NCBI GenBank assembly: GCA_037783415.1 | Contig: JAZGTN010000023.1 | Coordinates: 403,501 to 467,500, forward strand | Direction: 5' to 3' | Origin: Leptasterias polaris | Lineage: Eukaryota; Echinodermata; Asteroidea; Forcipulatida; Asteriidae | Length of the DNA stretch: 64,000 nucleotides | Shown here: piece by piece, positions 47,201 through 59,100 of the stretch | How the letters are laid out: the number at the start of each line of letters is the position of its first letter | Numbering within the stretch: position 1 is the first letter of the stretch | Notes under the pieces: generated by a model | What the model was told of the DNA's origin: nothing | What the model saw: only the letters and a program-made list of their open reading frames with translations | Database searches by the model: none | Made by a program: the position numbers and the translations under genes

Positions 47201-50200
47201 TTTGTTTGCCCACCCCCCAAAAAAAATGTTTAGTTTGGGTTGGGTTTTTATTTATTTTAGATCTAATTCATAAAAAAATAAAGATAAACCATATATAATG
47301 CCCCAGATTGCAGAGTAGGGCTTTTAAAACCAAAGATAATCGTTATTAGTGGGCTTCGTGCTCGCAAGTTTTCGAGCTCGCAAGCTTTCACGCTTTGTGC
47401 TCTGAATTCATTTTTTTTTCAACAGCCTATCACATCCCTGGTATAGTCATTAATTGCAATCATAGGAATCCAACTATCTTATTTGTATATTTTCCTGGAA
47501 CTTTTTTTAACTATGATTGTGCCTCTTATTGTACTTTGTTACCATTCAAAATTCTCAAATTTTAAAGAGCGAAATTCTGGAGACCTATCCTAGACCTCAT
47601 CCTTCAAAAGGATCCAATTCAGTTCCTGCCATTTATGGTGGATTGAGAAGTTGGGATACATTAATGTAGTCTTTAACATTTCTTTGTTGTTCAGGTATGC
47701 TTTGAATGTCAGCAATAAAATGCCAATAAGCTACAAGGATGGCAAGCTTCTTCAATCAAACAAACTTGGTGTCAATGCAGGTATGTCAACATTATAACCC
47801 TATAGATTACTATTTTAGACATGTACTGGAAAGCAACCTTTATCAATGGCTATCTAATTGATTGATTTGTGGCCATTAACTTGCCCATGGTAGTGAAAAC
47901 CTAAAAGTCGACCTACATTTTTAGTACATGACTTACTAAACATACAGAATAAATCACAGTGAGTTCTAAATGTTTACAGATGATATTTTAGTAGCAAGTG
48001 ATAAACAAGGGAAACTGACTGGGTAAGTTTTACAGGTTGTATCATTAACTTGGGTGTGATCCCAAGCTGAACGGCAGTTACAGGTTGCATGGAGCAAGTT
48101 CAAGTGCGCACATTTAGTCGACCAGTGATTGATCACTGACTAGCAACGTACATGCGCAGTGGTGTACGCTAGCGAACGACTCGTTTGGAAGTCTAGTCAA
48201 CCATCGGTATGGTATTCAACACTTCCATTGCCTTCTTCTGCCTTTTTCCTATAGTGTCACTGGTTCCCTTCTGCGCTTTACACATGTTAGCATGAAACAA
48301 GGCTATCGGGACCATGGAAGAAACCATGGTCCTGAGGCTGGTTCCAAATGGTCTACCACAGTAGTCAATCAATGGTCGACCAGACTGGGTTCGAGTCAAA
48401 ATAGTTGACATTTAGTTACTCATGGTGCGCACTCAAACTTGCTCATGGCTTCTGACTGGCACCCCGAACACAGATATTGACAACATAGGGAGACCACCAA
48501 CATTAGGGCTAGATAGCTCAGTTGGTAAAGTGCTAGCACGTTAATCCGGGGGACGCAGGTTCATGTACCGCTCTAGTCAATTTTCTTGGTTCAACCCGAA
48601 ATTGATGTTATTTTTGTGCTGACTTTTGCCTTACATCAATTTTCAGAAATAGTACAAGCTACAGAGGAAGAGATTGAGGAAGAAGATGAGGATGAAGATG
48701 AAGAGGGAGATGAAGATGAAGAGATGGAGGAGGAGGTGGAGGAGGAGGAAGAAGAGGATAATCATTCTGATTTAGAATCAGACAGCTCTGAAAGTGAGGA
48801 AGATTCACCAAGAAATAAAGAGAGCTCTGCAAGGATACCATTCATGGAAAAAGAAGTAAGTACCCAGCAAAATATTCACTTGAAATGAACTGGAAGTACG
48901 TACTTTATTTATTATGAAATGTGATATTGAAAGCAACTTGATTAAGAATATCCAGGATGCATGAGCTCTGTTATTTAAATAACTGAATATTTGATTATAT
49001 TTTGTAACAGACCAGAGAAGCACTCAAGAGAAATGCCAAAGCAGAGCTCCCTTACACTTTCAAAGGTTTGTAATTCTAAATTTTAAAGTATTTCCCATAC
49101 TGAATCAAAAGAGCTCATTTTATTGTCACCTATTCCAACAATAACTTCTGAACATGATCTTTGCTGTAAATTACACCTTTCATACATTTAACAAAAACCA
49201 AAATGGTTGAATTTTTTTAAAGATTGTGTTATCTCTACATTCTATTCAGCACCAGAGAACCATGGGGAGTTTATAAACATGATGGGTGGTCAGTCCGACA
49301 GTAATCAACTCCTAATTATTGGAAGAATACGAACTTGTCATCATCCAAGCTTAGCTGAAGGAAATAAAGACAAACTTGATACTCTCTTGACGATACTATT
49401 GCGATACTTTGGTGATGTGTTGAGTCAGAAGACAGCGAGGATAGAGTTTCTGGATGGACTCACAAAGTAAGATTAAAGACTATCCTAAGAACTTGGCTTA
49501 AATGTAGTCTGTAGGTCATTCTTGTACCTTTAGTACCTTTAATCTTATTTACCGGTATTAACTTTCTGTGTTGTATCTTAGACAAATCTTCAAATCTTAT
49601 TAACTGGTACTAACTTTCTTTGTTGTACCTTAGGCACATCTATGAACTTGCTCAGCAATCATCACTTCATGCTGGGCTGAGTATGCAAGCTTTAATTCTG
49701 GAACATTATGAGAGATTCAATGAAGTGACTAATGCCAGAGGGAGAGGCATCTTCCCAGAAGTTGAGACTGTGAGTACTAAGATGAGAAATTTATTATCGA
49801 ACGAGATTCGAGATGGACTGTGATGGCACCATGCCATGCTCACCAATGATGTGCACACAAGTTAACTTTACTCATTTGCACCTCAACACTTGCATGTCTG
49901 TAGTACCATCACAGTAATGGCGCAAAAAAATGCCACAATCAAGCATCTTCTGTGGCTGTCAGACAAGTGTATATATTTTCAAAGCTTAATCAGAATTAAA
50001 AATCAAATTGTGCCAGGTGACTGTTTTAAAGTTATTCAGATCATTATCAACAATCTGGCTTCAAATAAATTTATTTACAGCTGATGTACTTCCAGTTGGT
50101 GAGCTTACTTTTTTCAACGTCTGATTTCCGACATGGAGTTGTGACCCCAACAATGCTTTTTATGGGTCAGATCTTGACGCAGTGTCCTGTGCGTTCATCC

Positions 50201-53200
50201 AAAGATGTGGCCTCTAGTCTGTTTATCTGCAATTTGTTTGTCAAGGTAAACTGGTAGCAGAAATAAATCAAGATCTCTAGCAAAATTGTTGAAGTGATAA
50301 TAATTGTAAGAAATGTTTTGTTCTAATTTTGAAATGTCTTTCTTTTTTGATCTCCAACTTAAACATCCCAGTGTTGTGTCTTATGGTGTACGTGTTGTCT
50401 TCAATATTCTGCATCCCTCTGGAACAACCTTTCTTTATGCATAATTTCAGCAGACTTGACTAACCAGTTCAAGAGAGCACCAAAGACTCATTTGTTCAAT
50501 TTAAAGTAAAACTTGTTTTAGATTTGTTCTTTATACTTGCTTCTTGTTTTATGTGCTTTTATCATCGGGTGTACAGTGTATGTGTGCGTGTACTGTTTTG
50601 ATGATACATGCTTGTGTATATTTGATGCATACAATGTATGCATGCATGAAGTGTTTATTGTTGCTGTTTGGTTAACAGTTCTTTTTATTTCTTTTTATAG
50701 GAAGTAACTATAACTTCTTCCATTTATTATTATTATTATTATTATTATTTATTCGGCATATCAAAAGTACAAACAAAAACAGAAAAAACAAGACAAAACA
50801 AAAAGCCAATGGCACATGCCTGGAATTAAAAAAGTTAACTAAACAACTGTGACTCGAAAGCCTTCAACTCCGATAGGACTTTTGATAGTAATTTGTAGTA
50901 TTTTCTATTTAAAGGGATGTGCAATTATTATCATTCTAGGCTCTGCTAATTGATGTTAAATAAATTTGCATCAAGGACAAAAGAATACTATTCAGTTTTA
51001 GCCTTACACCAATGTGTGTAGAGCACTATATATTCAGTTTTAGCCTTACACCAATGTGTGTAGAGCACTGTATATTCAGTTTTAGCCTTACACCAATGTG
51101 TGTAGAGCACTGTATATTCAGTTTTAGCCTTACACCAATGTGTGTAGAGCACTGTATATTCAGTTTTAGCCTTAGTCATGTCGTACAATCTGTTAGAAAT
51201 CTGCTCTACAATGGCAAAAGTCATGAGTTCGAATCCCACTCAAGTAATAGGAAACAGGACTCAGTAAAGTACTGAGTGTACAGTGCTTAACACACATTGG
51301 TGTATTTGTAAAACTAAAAAGTATTCTTGAACAATGTTGTTGAGTTTTAGAATGTTTTTATTTGCATTCAAACTTTTTGAGTATATAATTTCATAAAGTG
51401 CCTTGAGCGTATTTTAAGGCGTATTTTGCTGCTATATAAATATTAGTTATTACTTTTATTAAAACGATTACCGTGTAGTTGAGTGTGGTTGACCAATATT
51501 AAGAAATTCATCTGATGTTTGTTTTTTTCTCAGTATGTCAGATTGTCCAAGAGGTTTGTGCCAGAAGTAATCAACTATTTACAAGGAATTTTATTCCTCA
51601 CATCCAAGAAGGAGGAAGGTGTTCTCTATGATGTCATCCCGCCGTTCAAACCTATTGGTCGTAATATTAACATGTTAAGATTACAGTCAACGAGCAGTAC
51701 GATTACAAGGTATTTACTCAATTCAATTGTGATGATTGAGAAATCACTGTCAACGACAGATATTTATCTGTTAGAAATGTTTTAAATCAGAATACCTCCT
51801 TTGAAGTGCTTTAATCTTTGGCAGCTTTGCGACATTTGTATAAACACTTCTACACTTTAAGACAGTCTATGTCTTGAGAAATGCTGTTTCCAAAATGTCA
51901 CTTGGAAGGATCTTTTTGCTATTTTTTAAGAACTTGATTCTCCCTTTCGAAGAGTAAGTGATTTTAATGTCTATTACCAATCACTCAGCAGTATAAAATG
52001 TTTATAACAATTTGTGTAGAAACATGAAGATCCAGCCTGTACGTATTCTGGAGGTTCTATCACAAGCAGACCATCAGGAACTAGACACAGATGAGTTCAG
52101 ATGTTGGTGTCTTGCCACCAGCCTAAGTCTTCTTTCACAGTTTGTTGAGCTGTATAAAGAATTACCAAGTGCTAAAGAGATTTTTACACCAGTCAAGGCG
52201 TGTTTAGACAGTGGACGTATACCTTTCAAAAGATATCCTGAACAGATCCAGGTAAGAAGTAGGTAACTTTAATATTAAAAAGATTTCCATCAGAAAAATT
52301 GATGTTTAATAGCCTATCCTGTCAAAGCCTAAACCATACAAAGCTTAGCCCTTCTCATTAACATGTTCCTATTTTTTTCCAGGGCCTGGTATAAAGACAA
52401 TAAAAAAACACACTACTTTTTGTCAGTTGCTCGTTCTCAGCACTGCCTGAGGTTGTTTTATTGAATGTTGCTTAACATTATATATGTTATTGGCAGGGTA
52501 CCAGCCACAGACAGTACATTATGATCATGGTATTCTGGCTGGTTAACTGTTTTAGCTCAGCAAATATTCAGACGTGTCTATGAAACTTGGCATTCTGCTT
52601 TTGTTATCGATTTAAGTTCATTGTTATCTCTCATTACTCCAAGTTTCTGAATTTGTCAACAAAACTTACTACTTATAAATATACATTTCAGCTGTTCTAA
52701 TATTCTTCTTATAGTAAGCAGCCAAACTGTGTCAATCTTAAGCCGTGTCTGAATTGGCGGCTACAGCTCTGGCTACGGCTGGATCGCTGCATCATTATGC
52801 GTTGAAGTACAGGATCTCCTTAGCCATACCCTTAACAACAGCTGTAGCTGTAGCCGCCAATTCGGATATGGCTTTAATATTGTCTGGCTTATGTCATCTT
52901 TTCATTTAACAATTATTGTGATATCTTTTGAGATAATTCTGAAGTATAAACTTTGACCTTAGGAGCTGTATGAATCTCTGAGTACTCAGCTGAAGTCACT
53001 GGATGATAAACCCAAGAGATGCTTACATCGTGAGAAGAAGAAACCGTACTCTCTTCACATGTTTGAGCCCAAGATTGAGGAAGAGTAAGTTCAGATGATA
53101 AACCAAGATAAATAGTTTGTAAGGATTTGTTCATGAATTGTTGGTCTGAAGATCTGTCTCATTCTTAACAGACTACTTGCTCTTGGCCTTTTGTCTTGGT

Positions 53201-54861
53201 CTTAAAGTCAGCAATCAGCATTATAATAATATTTGATATGGAATATGGATCTAGCAGGATTTGTAGATCTCAAGACTAATCTCAGGCTGTTTCTGAAATT
53301 GCGGCTGTGGCTTCATTGTCACAAATGTCTGGGCATAGGATGCTGATAGCAACACCCTTAACAACAGCTGCAGCCGTAGCCGCCATTTAGGTCTTGGTCT
53401 ATGTTTAGTCTATTGCATTTGCAAACAAAAGACACTGAGTTATTATCCTAACATGGCTGATGAATCCAGTAGTCATAACCTTAGTCAAAGTCAGCCTTTC
53501 ATCCAGGTACCTAGTCAGCCTTTCATTTAGTTACCTAAACTAGAAGTCAGGATACCGATCATGTTGTTTTTTGTTTCTTGATACAGCTATGATCCAATCC
53601 GTAAGAAGAGAAGGAATGAAGGCAGTGAGAAGAACGAGAAGCAGAGACTTTTACACAACTACAAACGAGAACTGAAAGGTGCCATGAGAGAAATCAGAAA
53701 AGATACTCAGTTCTTAGCGAGGGAGAAGTTGAAAGAACAAATTGAAAGGTACACTTTTCCAAACTGAATTAATAATTGGCAATACTTTGTATACATTGTA
53801 CACTGTTAAGCCCGGTTCATACTTCCTGTGAATGTGAATGCGATACGAATTTTGACGTCAAAAAGAGTTGGCTTCTGCTCAACTCCTGCGAAACATTCGC
53901 AGCGAAAACAGCCCTGTGAGGTCAAAATTCGCTTTGCATTCTCATTTACAGGAAGTATGAACTGGGCTTTACATAGCATTTGAAGCTTTAAAGGGCACCG
54001 TCATCATTATCGCGTGCGTGTGCAGTAACTGGGTGAGAGATCGGAATTTAATGTCTAGCCACAGACTCCCTGTGATCACGATGACAGTACCTCTTTAATT
54101 ACTTGCCCATTGGACCTTCAGCTAATCTATTATTAAATGTATTATTTCCCCATGTAGATTTTCTTTTATAAATGAAGTTCTTATCCTATGGCCTGCATTT
54201 CAGACTTTATTATGACAAAGTGCATTTCCTTTTGTTTTTTCATATCTATGCCATTGTTATTACACAGTTTGTATTGAGATCTGTGCATATTTAACACATT
54301 CATTAACAATAAGTGGTGAACATAACTGAGGCTAAACGACTTAAGTGTTTTTATTTTTACTTGTGCTTCAACCTTTATCCTGCCAGCATGACTGTGAAAA
54401 CTTTGCATTTATTGGAGTTATTGTGTATCCATTGTTTGATTCACAATTTTGTAATGTTTCTTTGCAGGTTTTAAGACCGATTTGTTTATTTTGTTGATCA
54501 TTGTTTAATTTATTGGTATCTTTTACCTGCCAGTATAACTGTCAGAACTTGACATTTATTGGATTTATTGAGAATTTGCATCTATTTCTTGATTCAGAAA
54601 TCTGTTTACATTTTGTTGTAGATTGTAACGGATTGATTGATTGATTTTGTTGATTACTGTTTAATTTATTGGTAGCTTTTTCATCTACTTGCTACTCTCA
54701 TTTTATCAACTTGTTGTTGGACAAGAGCATTTATTAATGTCTTATTGATCTTTTACAGAGATACGGAGAGGAAAGAGAAAGTCAAGAGGATACATCAACT
54801 GTTAGCTGGGCAGGAAGGAGACTACCAAGCAACCAAACGAGGCCGCATCAACTTAAAATAA
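41225..54861 (+). CDS. NOP14: NOP14, nucleolar 18S rRNA processing/small-subunit biogenesis factor (871 aa, 19 coding exons)
   Basis: Coding exons: 41225-41413, 42275-42409, 42967-43108, 43328-43398, 43657-43722, 44519-44614, 45247-45333, 46975-47141, 47695-47780, 48647-48855, 49011-49065, 49250-49466, 49634-49769, 50081-50245, 51534-51709, 52020-52251, 52963-53084, 53587-53748, 54759-54861. All phases agree, giving 871 residues (human 857). Family landmarks: GKSKKNKR start; NPFEIRLNRQKH; DKRFGENDP; DEDLTHYGQSLADIEKF; HFGGFLMKKK; YDIAVRELMFDMKAK; SADDLNDGYAL; an acidic tract at about 350-385; ELPYTFKAPE; CHHPSLAEGNK; the helical C-terminal domain; and YKRELKGAMREIRKDTQFLA near the basic end. 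NOP14 acts in the nucleolar SSU processome with EMG1 and NOC4 (family knowledge). An upstream acceptor at 41193 implies a 5' UTR intron. A polyadenylation signal AATAAA is at 55067-55072. Introns hold a large minisatellite, SINEs, a LINE remnant and several MITEs. Confidence 0.95.
41930..42060 (-). mobile_element. tRNA-like SINE fragment
   Basis: On the minus strand GGTTGCGGGTTCAATTCCTA matches a tRNA T-loop/B-box region. The upstream part is only loosely A-box-like. It lies in NOP14 intron 1. A true tRNA gene is unlikely because the acceptor stem does not pair. Confidence 0.45.
43905..44000. repeat. AAT microsatellite plus SINE-tail-like sequence
   Basis: About eight AAT units (from about 43905) are followed by GGCTTTTATATAGCGCCC and GGCGCTTTACAAAGG, the usual 3' tail of invertebrate tRNA-SINEs read in the reverse direction. 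It lies in a NOP14 intron. Confidence 0.55.
45388..46599. repeat. Minisatellite, 39-bp unit, 31 copies, nearly identical
   Basis: The unit starts GAAGGTATCTTTGATCTTCA and continues CTCACCAGTGAAGACATTT. All copies appear identical except the last, which reads ATCCTAGAT. Each contains a perfect hairpin, CTTCACT-CACC-AGTGAAG. The array starts 54 bp after the donor of NOP14 exon 7. As the period is divisible by three and stop-free, it yields long false ORFs on both strands (13-residue repeats). It lies in an intron with good flanking splice sites, so it is not part of NOP14. Confidence 0.97.
46858..46930. repeat. Tandem repeat, 24-bp unit, 3 copies
   Basis: Three identical copies of AAGATGGTACTCCAACAGAG followed by GTC, about 45 bp before the acceptor of NOP14 exon 8, close to its branch-point zone. 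Confidence 0.9.
48087..48449. mobile_element. MITE-like element with inverted ends, about 360 bp (family D)
   Basis: GCATGGAGCAAGTTCAAGTG followed by CGCAC on the left pairs with GTGCGCACTCAAACTTGCTC followed by ATGGC on the right. The interior contains further partial inverted matches such as GTCGACC and ACTAGTC-type words and a perfect CCATGG-type hairpin near 48315. It lies in NOP14 intron 9. Confidence 0.6.
48505..48605 (+). mobile_element. tRNA-derived SINE head
   Basis: AGCTCAGTTGGTAAAGTGCT (A-box-like) and GACGCAGGTTCATGTACCGC (degenerate B-box) are spaced as in a tRNA, followed by CTCTAGTCAATTTT and TTGGTTCAACCC. It is related to a tRNA but the stem and anticodon region are decayed. 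It lies 40 bp upstream of NOP14 exon 10 (48647). Confidence 0.7.
50408..50509 (+). mobile_element. Remnant of non-LTR retrotransposon C-terminus
   Basis: Plus strand reads SASLWNNLSLCI, then SADLTNQFKRAPKTHLFNLK and a stop at 50507-50509. WNxL, then FK, then KTHLF, is the common end of CR1/L2-type polyproteins. It lies in the NOP14 intron 50246-51533. Confidence 0.7.
50726..50752. repeat. ATT microsatellite
   Basis: About eight to nine ATT units in a NOP14 intron, probably the tail of the preceding retroelement. Confidence 0.85.
50990..51175. repeat. Minisatellite, 42-bp unit, about 4.4 copies
   Basis: The unit runs ATTCAGTTTTAGCCTTACAC then CAATGTGTGTAGAGCACTGTAT and contains the hairpin TACAC-CAATGT-GTGTA. 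One copy has ACTATAT for ACTGTAT. It directly abuts a SINE and lies in a NOP14 intron. Confidence 0.93.
51176..51455 (+). mobile_element. tRNA-derived SINE
   Basis: B-box region TCATGAGTTCGAATCCCACT at about 51220-51239, body GTGTACAGTGCTTAACACAC, and a 3' tail AAAGTGCCTTGAGCGTAT ending in CTATATAAATATTAG. Head, body and tail are in the expected order. It lies in the NOP14 intron just before exon 15 (51534). Confidence 0.75.
52738..52876. mobile_element. MITE, about 139 bp (family E, copy 1)
   Basis: The left end TTAAGCCGTGTCTGAATTGG then CGGCTACAGC pairs with the reverse complement of the right end, TTAAAGCCATATCCGAATTG then GCGGCTACAGC. It is in the NOP14 intron before exon 17 (52963). Confidence 0.8.
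53273..53400. mobile_element. MITE, about 128 bp (family E, copy 2)
   Basis: Shares with the copy at 52738-52876 the arms GGCGGCTACGGCTG / TTGCGGCTGTGGCT and the internal stretch ACACCCTTAACAACAGCTG. More diverged. It lies in the next NOP14 intron, so the family inserted into neighbouring introns. Confidence 0.75.
53807..53971. mobile_element. MITE, about 165 bp (family F)
   Basis: TAAGCCCGGTTCATACTTCC then TGTGAATGTGAATGCGATAC on the left pairs with the reverse complement of the right end, TAAAGCCCAGTTCATACTTC then CTGTAAATGAGAATGC. CGAATTTTGAC occurs in both arms. Confidence 0.8.
53989..54097. mobile_element. MITE, about 109 bp (family A relative)
   Basis: TTTAAAGGGCACCGTCATCA at the left pairs with TGATCACGATGACAGTACCT at the right. 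Termini and the GTCATCAT motif match the element at 22838-23041. It lies about 18 bp from the preceding MITE. Confidence 0.65.
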
Positions 54862-55200
54862 CAACAATGGTGTTTTTGGCTAACATAATGGGCGTAACCA
54901 GATGAGGTGGGGGGGGGGGGGGAGCAACTAAGCTCAGAGTTTACTCCCCCCAATGAGATAGAAAAAACTCCCAAACGGATGTTTGGATACATTTACAAGC
55001 GCCCCTCCCCCCTAAGTTATGCCCTTACTGCCCCCATAAATCAGAATGTCTGGTTATGCCACTGAAAATAAATCCCTATTCAGTAGTTGTGATGGCATGA
55101 ACTTAAATTATAACTGATTGACCATTGTGCTTTTGGATAATATAATTTTCCTTTTCATCAACATTTGAAAGAAAGATAAAATGTGCATCTAATTCTTCAT
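54862..55200. other. NOP14 3' UTR and flank
   Basis: Contains a poly-G run of about 13 near 54909, an inverted pair CATAATGGGCGTAACCAGAT / CTGGTTATGCCACTG (54883 and 55050), and the AATAAA at 55067-55072, which may end NOP14 transcription. Confidence 0.5.
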
Positions 55201-55204
55201 ACTC

Positions 55205-55620
55205 AAAGCTAACTGAGTACATGTACATAAAGCTAACTGAGTACATGTACATAAAGCTAACTGAGTACATGTACATAAAGCTAACTGAGTACATGTACAT
55301 AAAGCTAACTGAGTACATGTACATAAAGCTAACTGAGTACATGTACATAAAGCTAACTGAGTACATGTACATAAAGCTAACTGAGTACATGTACATAAAG
55401 CTAACTGAGTACATGTACATAAAGCTAACTGAGTACATGTACATAAAGCTAACTGAGTACATGTACATAAAGCTAACTGAGTACATGTACATAAAGCTAA
55501 CTGAGTACATGTACATAAAGCTAACTGAGTACATGTACATAAAGCTAACTGAGTACATGTACATAAAGCTAACTGAGTACATGTACATAAAGCTAACTGA
55601 GTACATGTACATAAAGCTAA
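55205..55620. repeat. Minisatellite, 24-bp unit, about 17 copies
   Basis: The unit runs AAAGCTAACTGAGTACATGT then ACAT, all copies identical, with the self-complementary core GTACATGTAC. The period is a multiple of three, so false 8-residue-repeat ORFs appear on both strands. It lies between the NOP14 and GPCR 3' ends. Confidence 0.96.
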
Positions 55621-56196
55621 TAGACAGTTCTTGAGTGAAATCGCTGTATGGATAGTTTTATGTTACTACATAGGTGCCCTGTTTAGGAATATGTCAGTTT
55701 TGGTCAATTTCTAACAATGTAAAGTGAGTTACCATCTCAAACCAACACAATGAATGAAAGTACCTTGGTTGAATAAATAGGTGCATAAAGACTAAACCTC
55801 ATGACAAACTGTACCATAGAGGTAGGTGTGTACCAGAATACATGCACACTCATTACACAATAAAGTTCACTATAGTGTGCTGGATTGAATTGAAATGTGC
55901 TTTGAATATAGTTTTTAATAGTAATGTTAACTAAGGTGTTTTACATAAGTTGTATAATGGAGTAAGATTGTTCCTAACTGCCGGTGTCTTTGGAAAATCT
56001 GTCCCCCGGAAAATTTGTCCCCCATATGTGTCCCCCATATGGAATTAACATGGGCTGAAGGAGGTTGATTCAAAAGAGGGCGCTATCAGATGAAGTTAGT
56101 ACACAGTTCGCCGAAAAGGGAGACAGAATCTCCGTGGGTACAGACTCTCAAGCCACACCAGCGTTTCGCTACGGCTAGACTACGAGGTCACAGCCC
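55621..56196. other. Intergenic, NOP14/GPCR convergent 3' ends
   Basis: Holds the probable 3' UTR of the GPCR gene. A short CCCCC(G/A)-spaced repeat (TGTCCCCCATATG twice) lies at 56000-56040. No ORF. Confidence 0.4.
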
Positions 56197-59100
56197 CTAG
56201 TCACCAGCTGACGGGCCAGCCACGGTTGGAGCATCCACAGCTGAGGATATAGTTGAAGCAGGGTTGACTCTATTTATATTGGCCGACTCTTGAATTGACT
56301 TGTTCCAATCCATCACCCGTACGTCCTTGACGAAACGTGCAGCGTAGAGTTTGGGCAAGTAGACGCAGACCAACGTCAGATAGGCGTTGAGAATCAGTGC
56401 CATACACAGAGTCGCCACCTTCTGTATGACTGCCACAGCCGTAGTGTAGACGGGTACAGCGGCCAGGCACAACACCAGCGTAGAGTAGACGCTGACAGCA
56501 ATGAACTTAGACTCGTTGTAGTTACTGGGTACCTTGCGGGTCTTGAAGGCGTAGAAGCAGCAGGCCAAGATCAGGAGGAGGTTGTAGACGCACGAGGCAA
56601 TGAAGCCATTCCCAAACTGACAGTAAACTTCCACATATTTCTCTTGGGGTCTTGGGGTGAGATACTTTGGTTTAGATGGTGCCACAATCACGGAAATGAT
56701 CACGAGGATAATCTGAAATGAATAAATTGTGTATACTAAATTATCACATTTAACGTATAATTATGTATAATTATTCGTAATTCTCCGCGCCCAATTCTTT
56801 GTCATAGTTTACCTTTATTAGATCGCAGGGCCTACAACTAACTTGGGTTGGGCTGATAACCCAATTACTTGGGCAAACTTATATATTCTTGTTATTCCTT
56901 TAAGTGTGGCTTAAGAACTTCATAAACCAAGCATTGCTTAAACCCCTGCGCAATGACACCACTACTGTAGCTGACAGCACGAAATTACGAATTAATTAAT
57001 GACTGATCAATTTTTTTAATCAAATATTTTATTTGTGTGTTTAACCTATCCTCATATCAACGCAAATAAACGGGAAATTTCACTTGTCTGAGAAATTTGG
57101 TTCAGTCTGTTCAGCAGTTTGATTGCTTCCCCATGTCTTTGTTTACAAATCCCTGGGGTATTTACATTTAATGATGGATGTCTGCAGACCTTCAGAAGAG
57201 AAAATAATTTCAAAGATGTACAAAAATGTTTTTGATTTGTGTAAACAGCGCGTTGTCCTTGCTAGCTTTCCGTTGATTGCTGTCTACCGTTAATTGGTTT
57301 CATATTTTTAATTCTCATCAACTTGATGATAAAATGACTGCTTTTACTGATATTTGGCAATCAGCTTTTGATCTAGCTTTCCCACTTGTCCAGAAGAAAA
57401 TTCCAAGACGTCAGCTGATAAGATCACCCTGGATGACGCCAGGGTTAATGAAGTCATGTTGTAACAAACAAAAGTATTATGCCCGCTGGAGCTGGAATAA
57501 GAATCAGAACAGTACAATATAGAAAGTACAATAATTTATTTAATAAAATTAAACGTCATGCCAAAATCACTTTTTATCATAATAAGCTAAACGAACTTAA
57601 AGGTAACATTAAAGAAACTTGGCAACTTCTTAATTTAATCACCAAGGGCAAGAAATCGCCTTCTAAAATCAATAATTTTAATAATGAGTTATTCTTGAAT
57701 TCCAAGGATATTGCAGATATACTCAAATAACATTTTTGTTCTGTAGGGAACTGTTCCAGATTCTGACAAAGATTTTAATTATTATGTTAATTTTGCAACT
57801 TCTTCTCCTAATGCATATTTTCTTACTCCTACTGATCCACGGGATTGTCAAATTTGTACTAAGTTTCAGAACAAAAATAGTTCCGGCTCAGATGAAGTCT
57901 CAATTTTAAAGGATGTTATTGACTTGGTTTCAGTTCCATTATCTAATATTTTTAATACTTCCTTAGAATAGGGTACTTTTCCTAACATGTACAAATTAGC
58001 TTTAAAAAAGTTGTTCCTGTTTTTAAGAAAGGTAATCCCAGGATCCAGGTAATTACCGTCCTATCTCATTAATTAATACTTGCTCCAAAGTTCTACACAG
58101 TCGTATTTTGTTTTTTCTTAATTCCAAGGAGTTACTTTCTGCCAATCAGTATGGATTTCGTGCGGGTTGATCAACTGTCCATGCCATATTAGATTTTCAC
58201 AATAATCTGTCTGATTCTGAACAAAGATCTGTCTGATATTTCTCTTGCTGTTTTTCTAGATATTAAAAAAGCTTTTGACACTGTCAATCATGACATCCTC
58301 TTATGTAAAATGCATTATTATGGTATTCGTGGAAATGCACTTGACTGGTTTACACGTTATTTAAATGATCGTAAATATTGTTTTAGATGGTGTCAAATCC
58401 AGTACTTGTAATATCACTTGTGGAATACCCCAGGGTTCTACACTAGGGCCTTTGTTATTTTTGATTTATGTAAATGATGCCTATGTGTTGCTCCTTGTTA
58501 AAACCGATTGTCTTTGCTGACGATACAACACTTTTTGCCTCCGGTCAGAATTTGCAGGTTCTGGCTAATGCTGTAAATGATGATTTGAGGGTACTGCAAG
58601 ATTGGTTCAGAGCCAATAAGTTACAAATCCATCCTGATAAAACTCACTATTGTTATTCTTTGCAGCAAAGAGAGCGTTTTTTACCAGATGTCTCACTTTA
58701 TCTAGAAAATGTTATTGTCAATAAGGTTTCCTCTACTACTTTTCTTGGCCTTATTACTGATAAGAATATGCTATGGAAGGAGCAAATTCACCTTGTATGT
58801 ATAATAAAGTTTCTAAATGAAATAACATTATCAACAGAACTAAGAATACTTTGAGATTGAAAGACAGTTTGGCTGTTTATAAGAGTTTAGTTAATCCCTA
58901 TTTAAACTATGTCCTCCTGGCTTGGGGTGGCATGATAGGTGTACCCCTCCTTGTTCAAAAGACTTATAACTCTTCAAAAAAATGTATTCGTAATGCGTGT
59001 CATGTCCAGTACAGATGCACATACCACTCCTCTTTGTTTTAAATATAAACTTCTGAAGTTGGAAGGTATTTTTAATGTCCAAATTGCCATTCATTACTTT

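Noticed and set aside
47980..48022. Possible extra 43-nt NOP14 exon with good splice-site look
   Set aside because: Including it shifts the frame; exon 47695-47780 joins 48647-48855 directly in phase.
48505..48590. Possible tRNA gene
   Set aside because: A- and B-box spacing is right, but the stems are not complementary and SINE sequence follows.
55103..55634. Repetitive ORFs with 8-residue units
   Set aside because: 24-bp minisatellite, identical units, no flanking coding signal.
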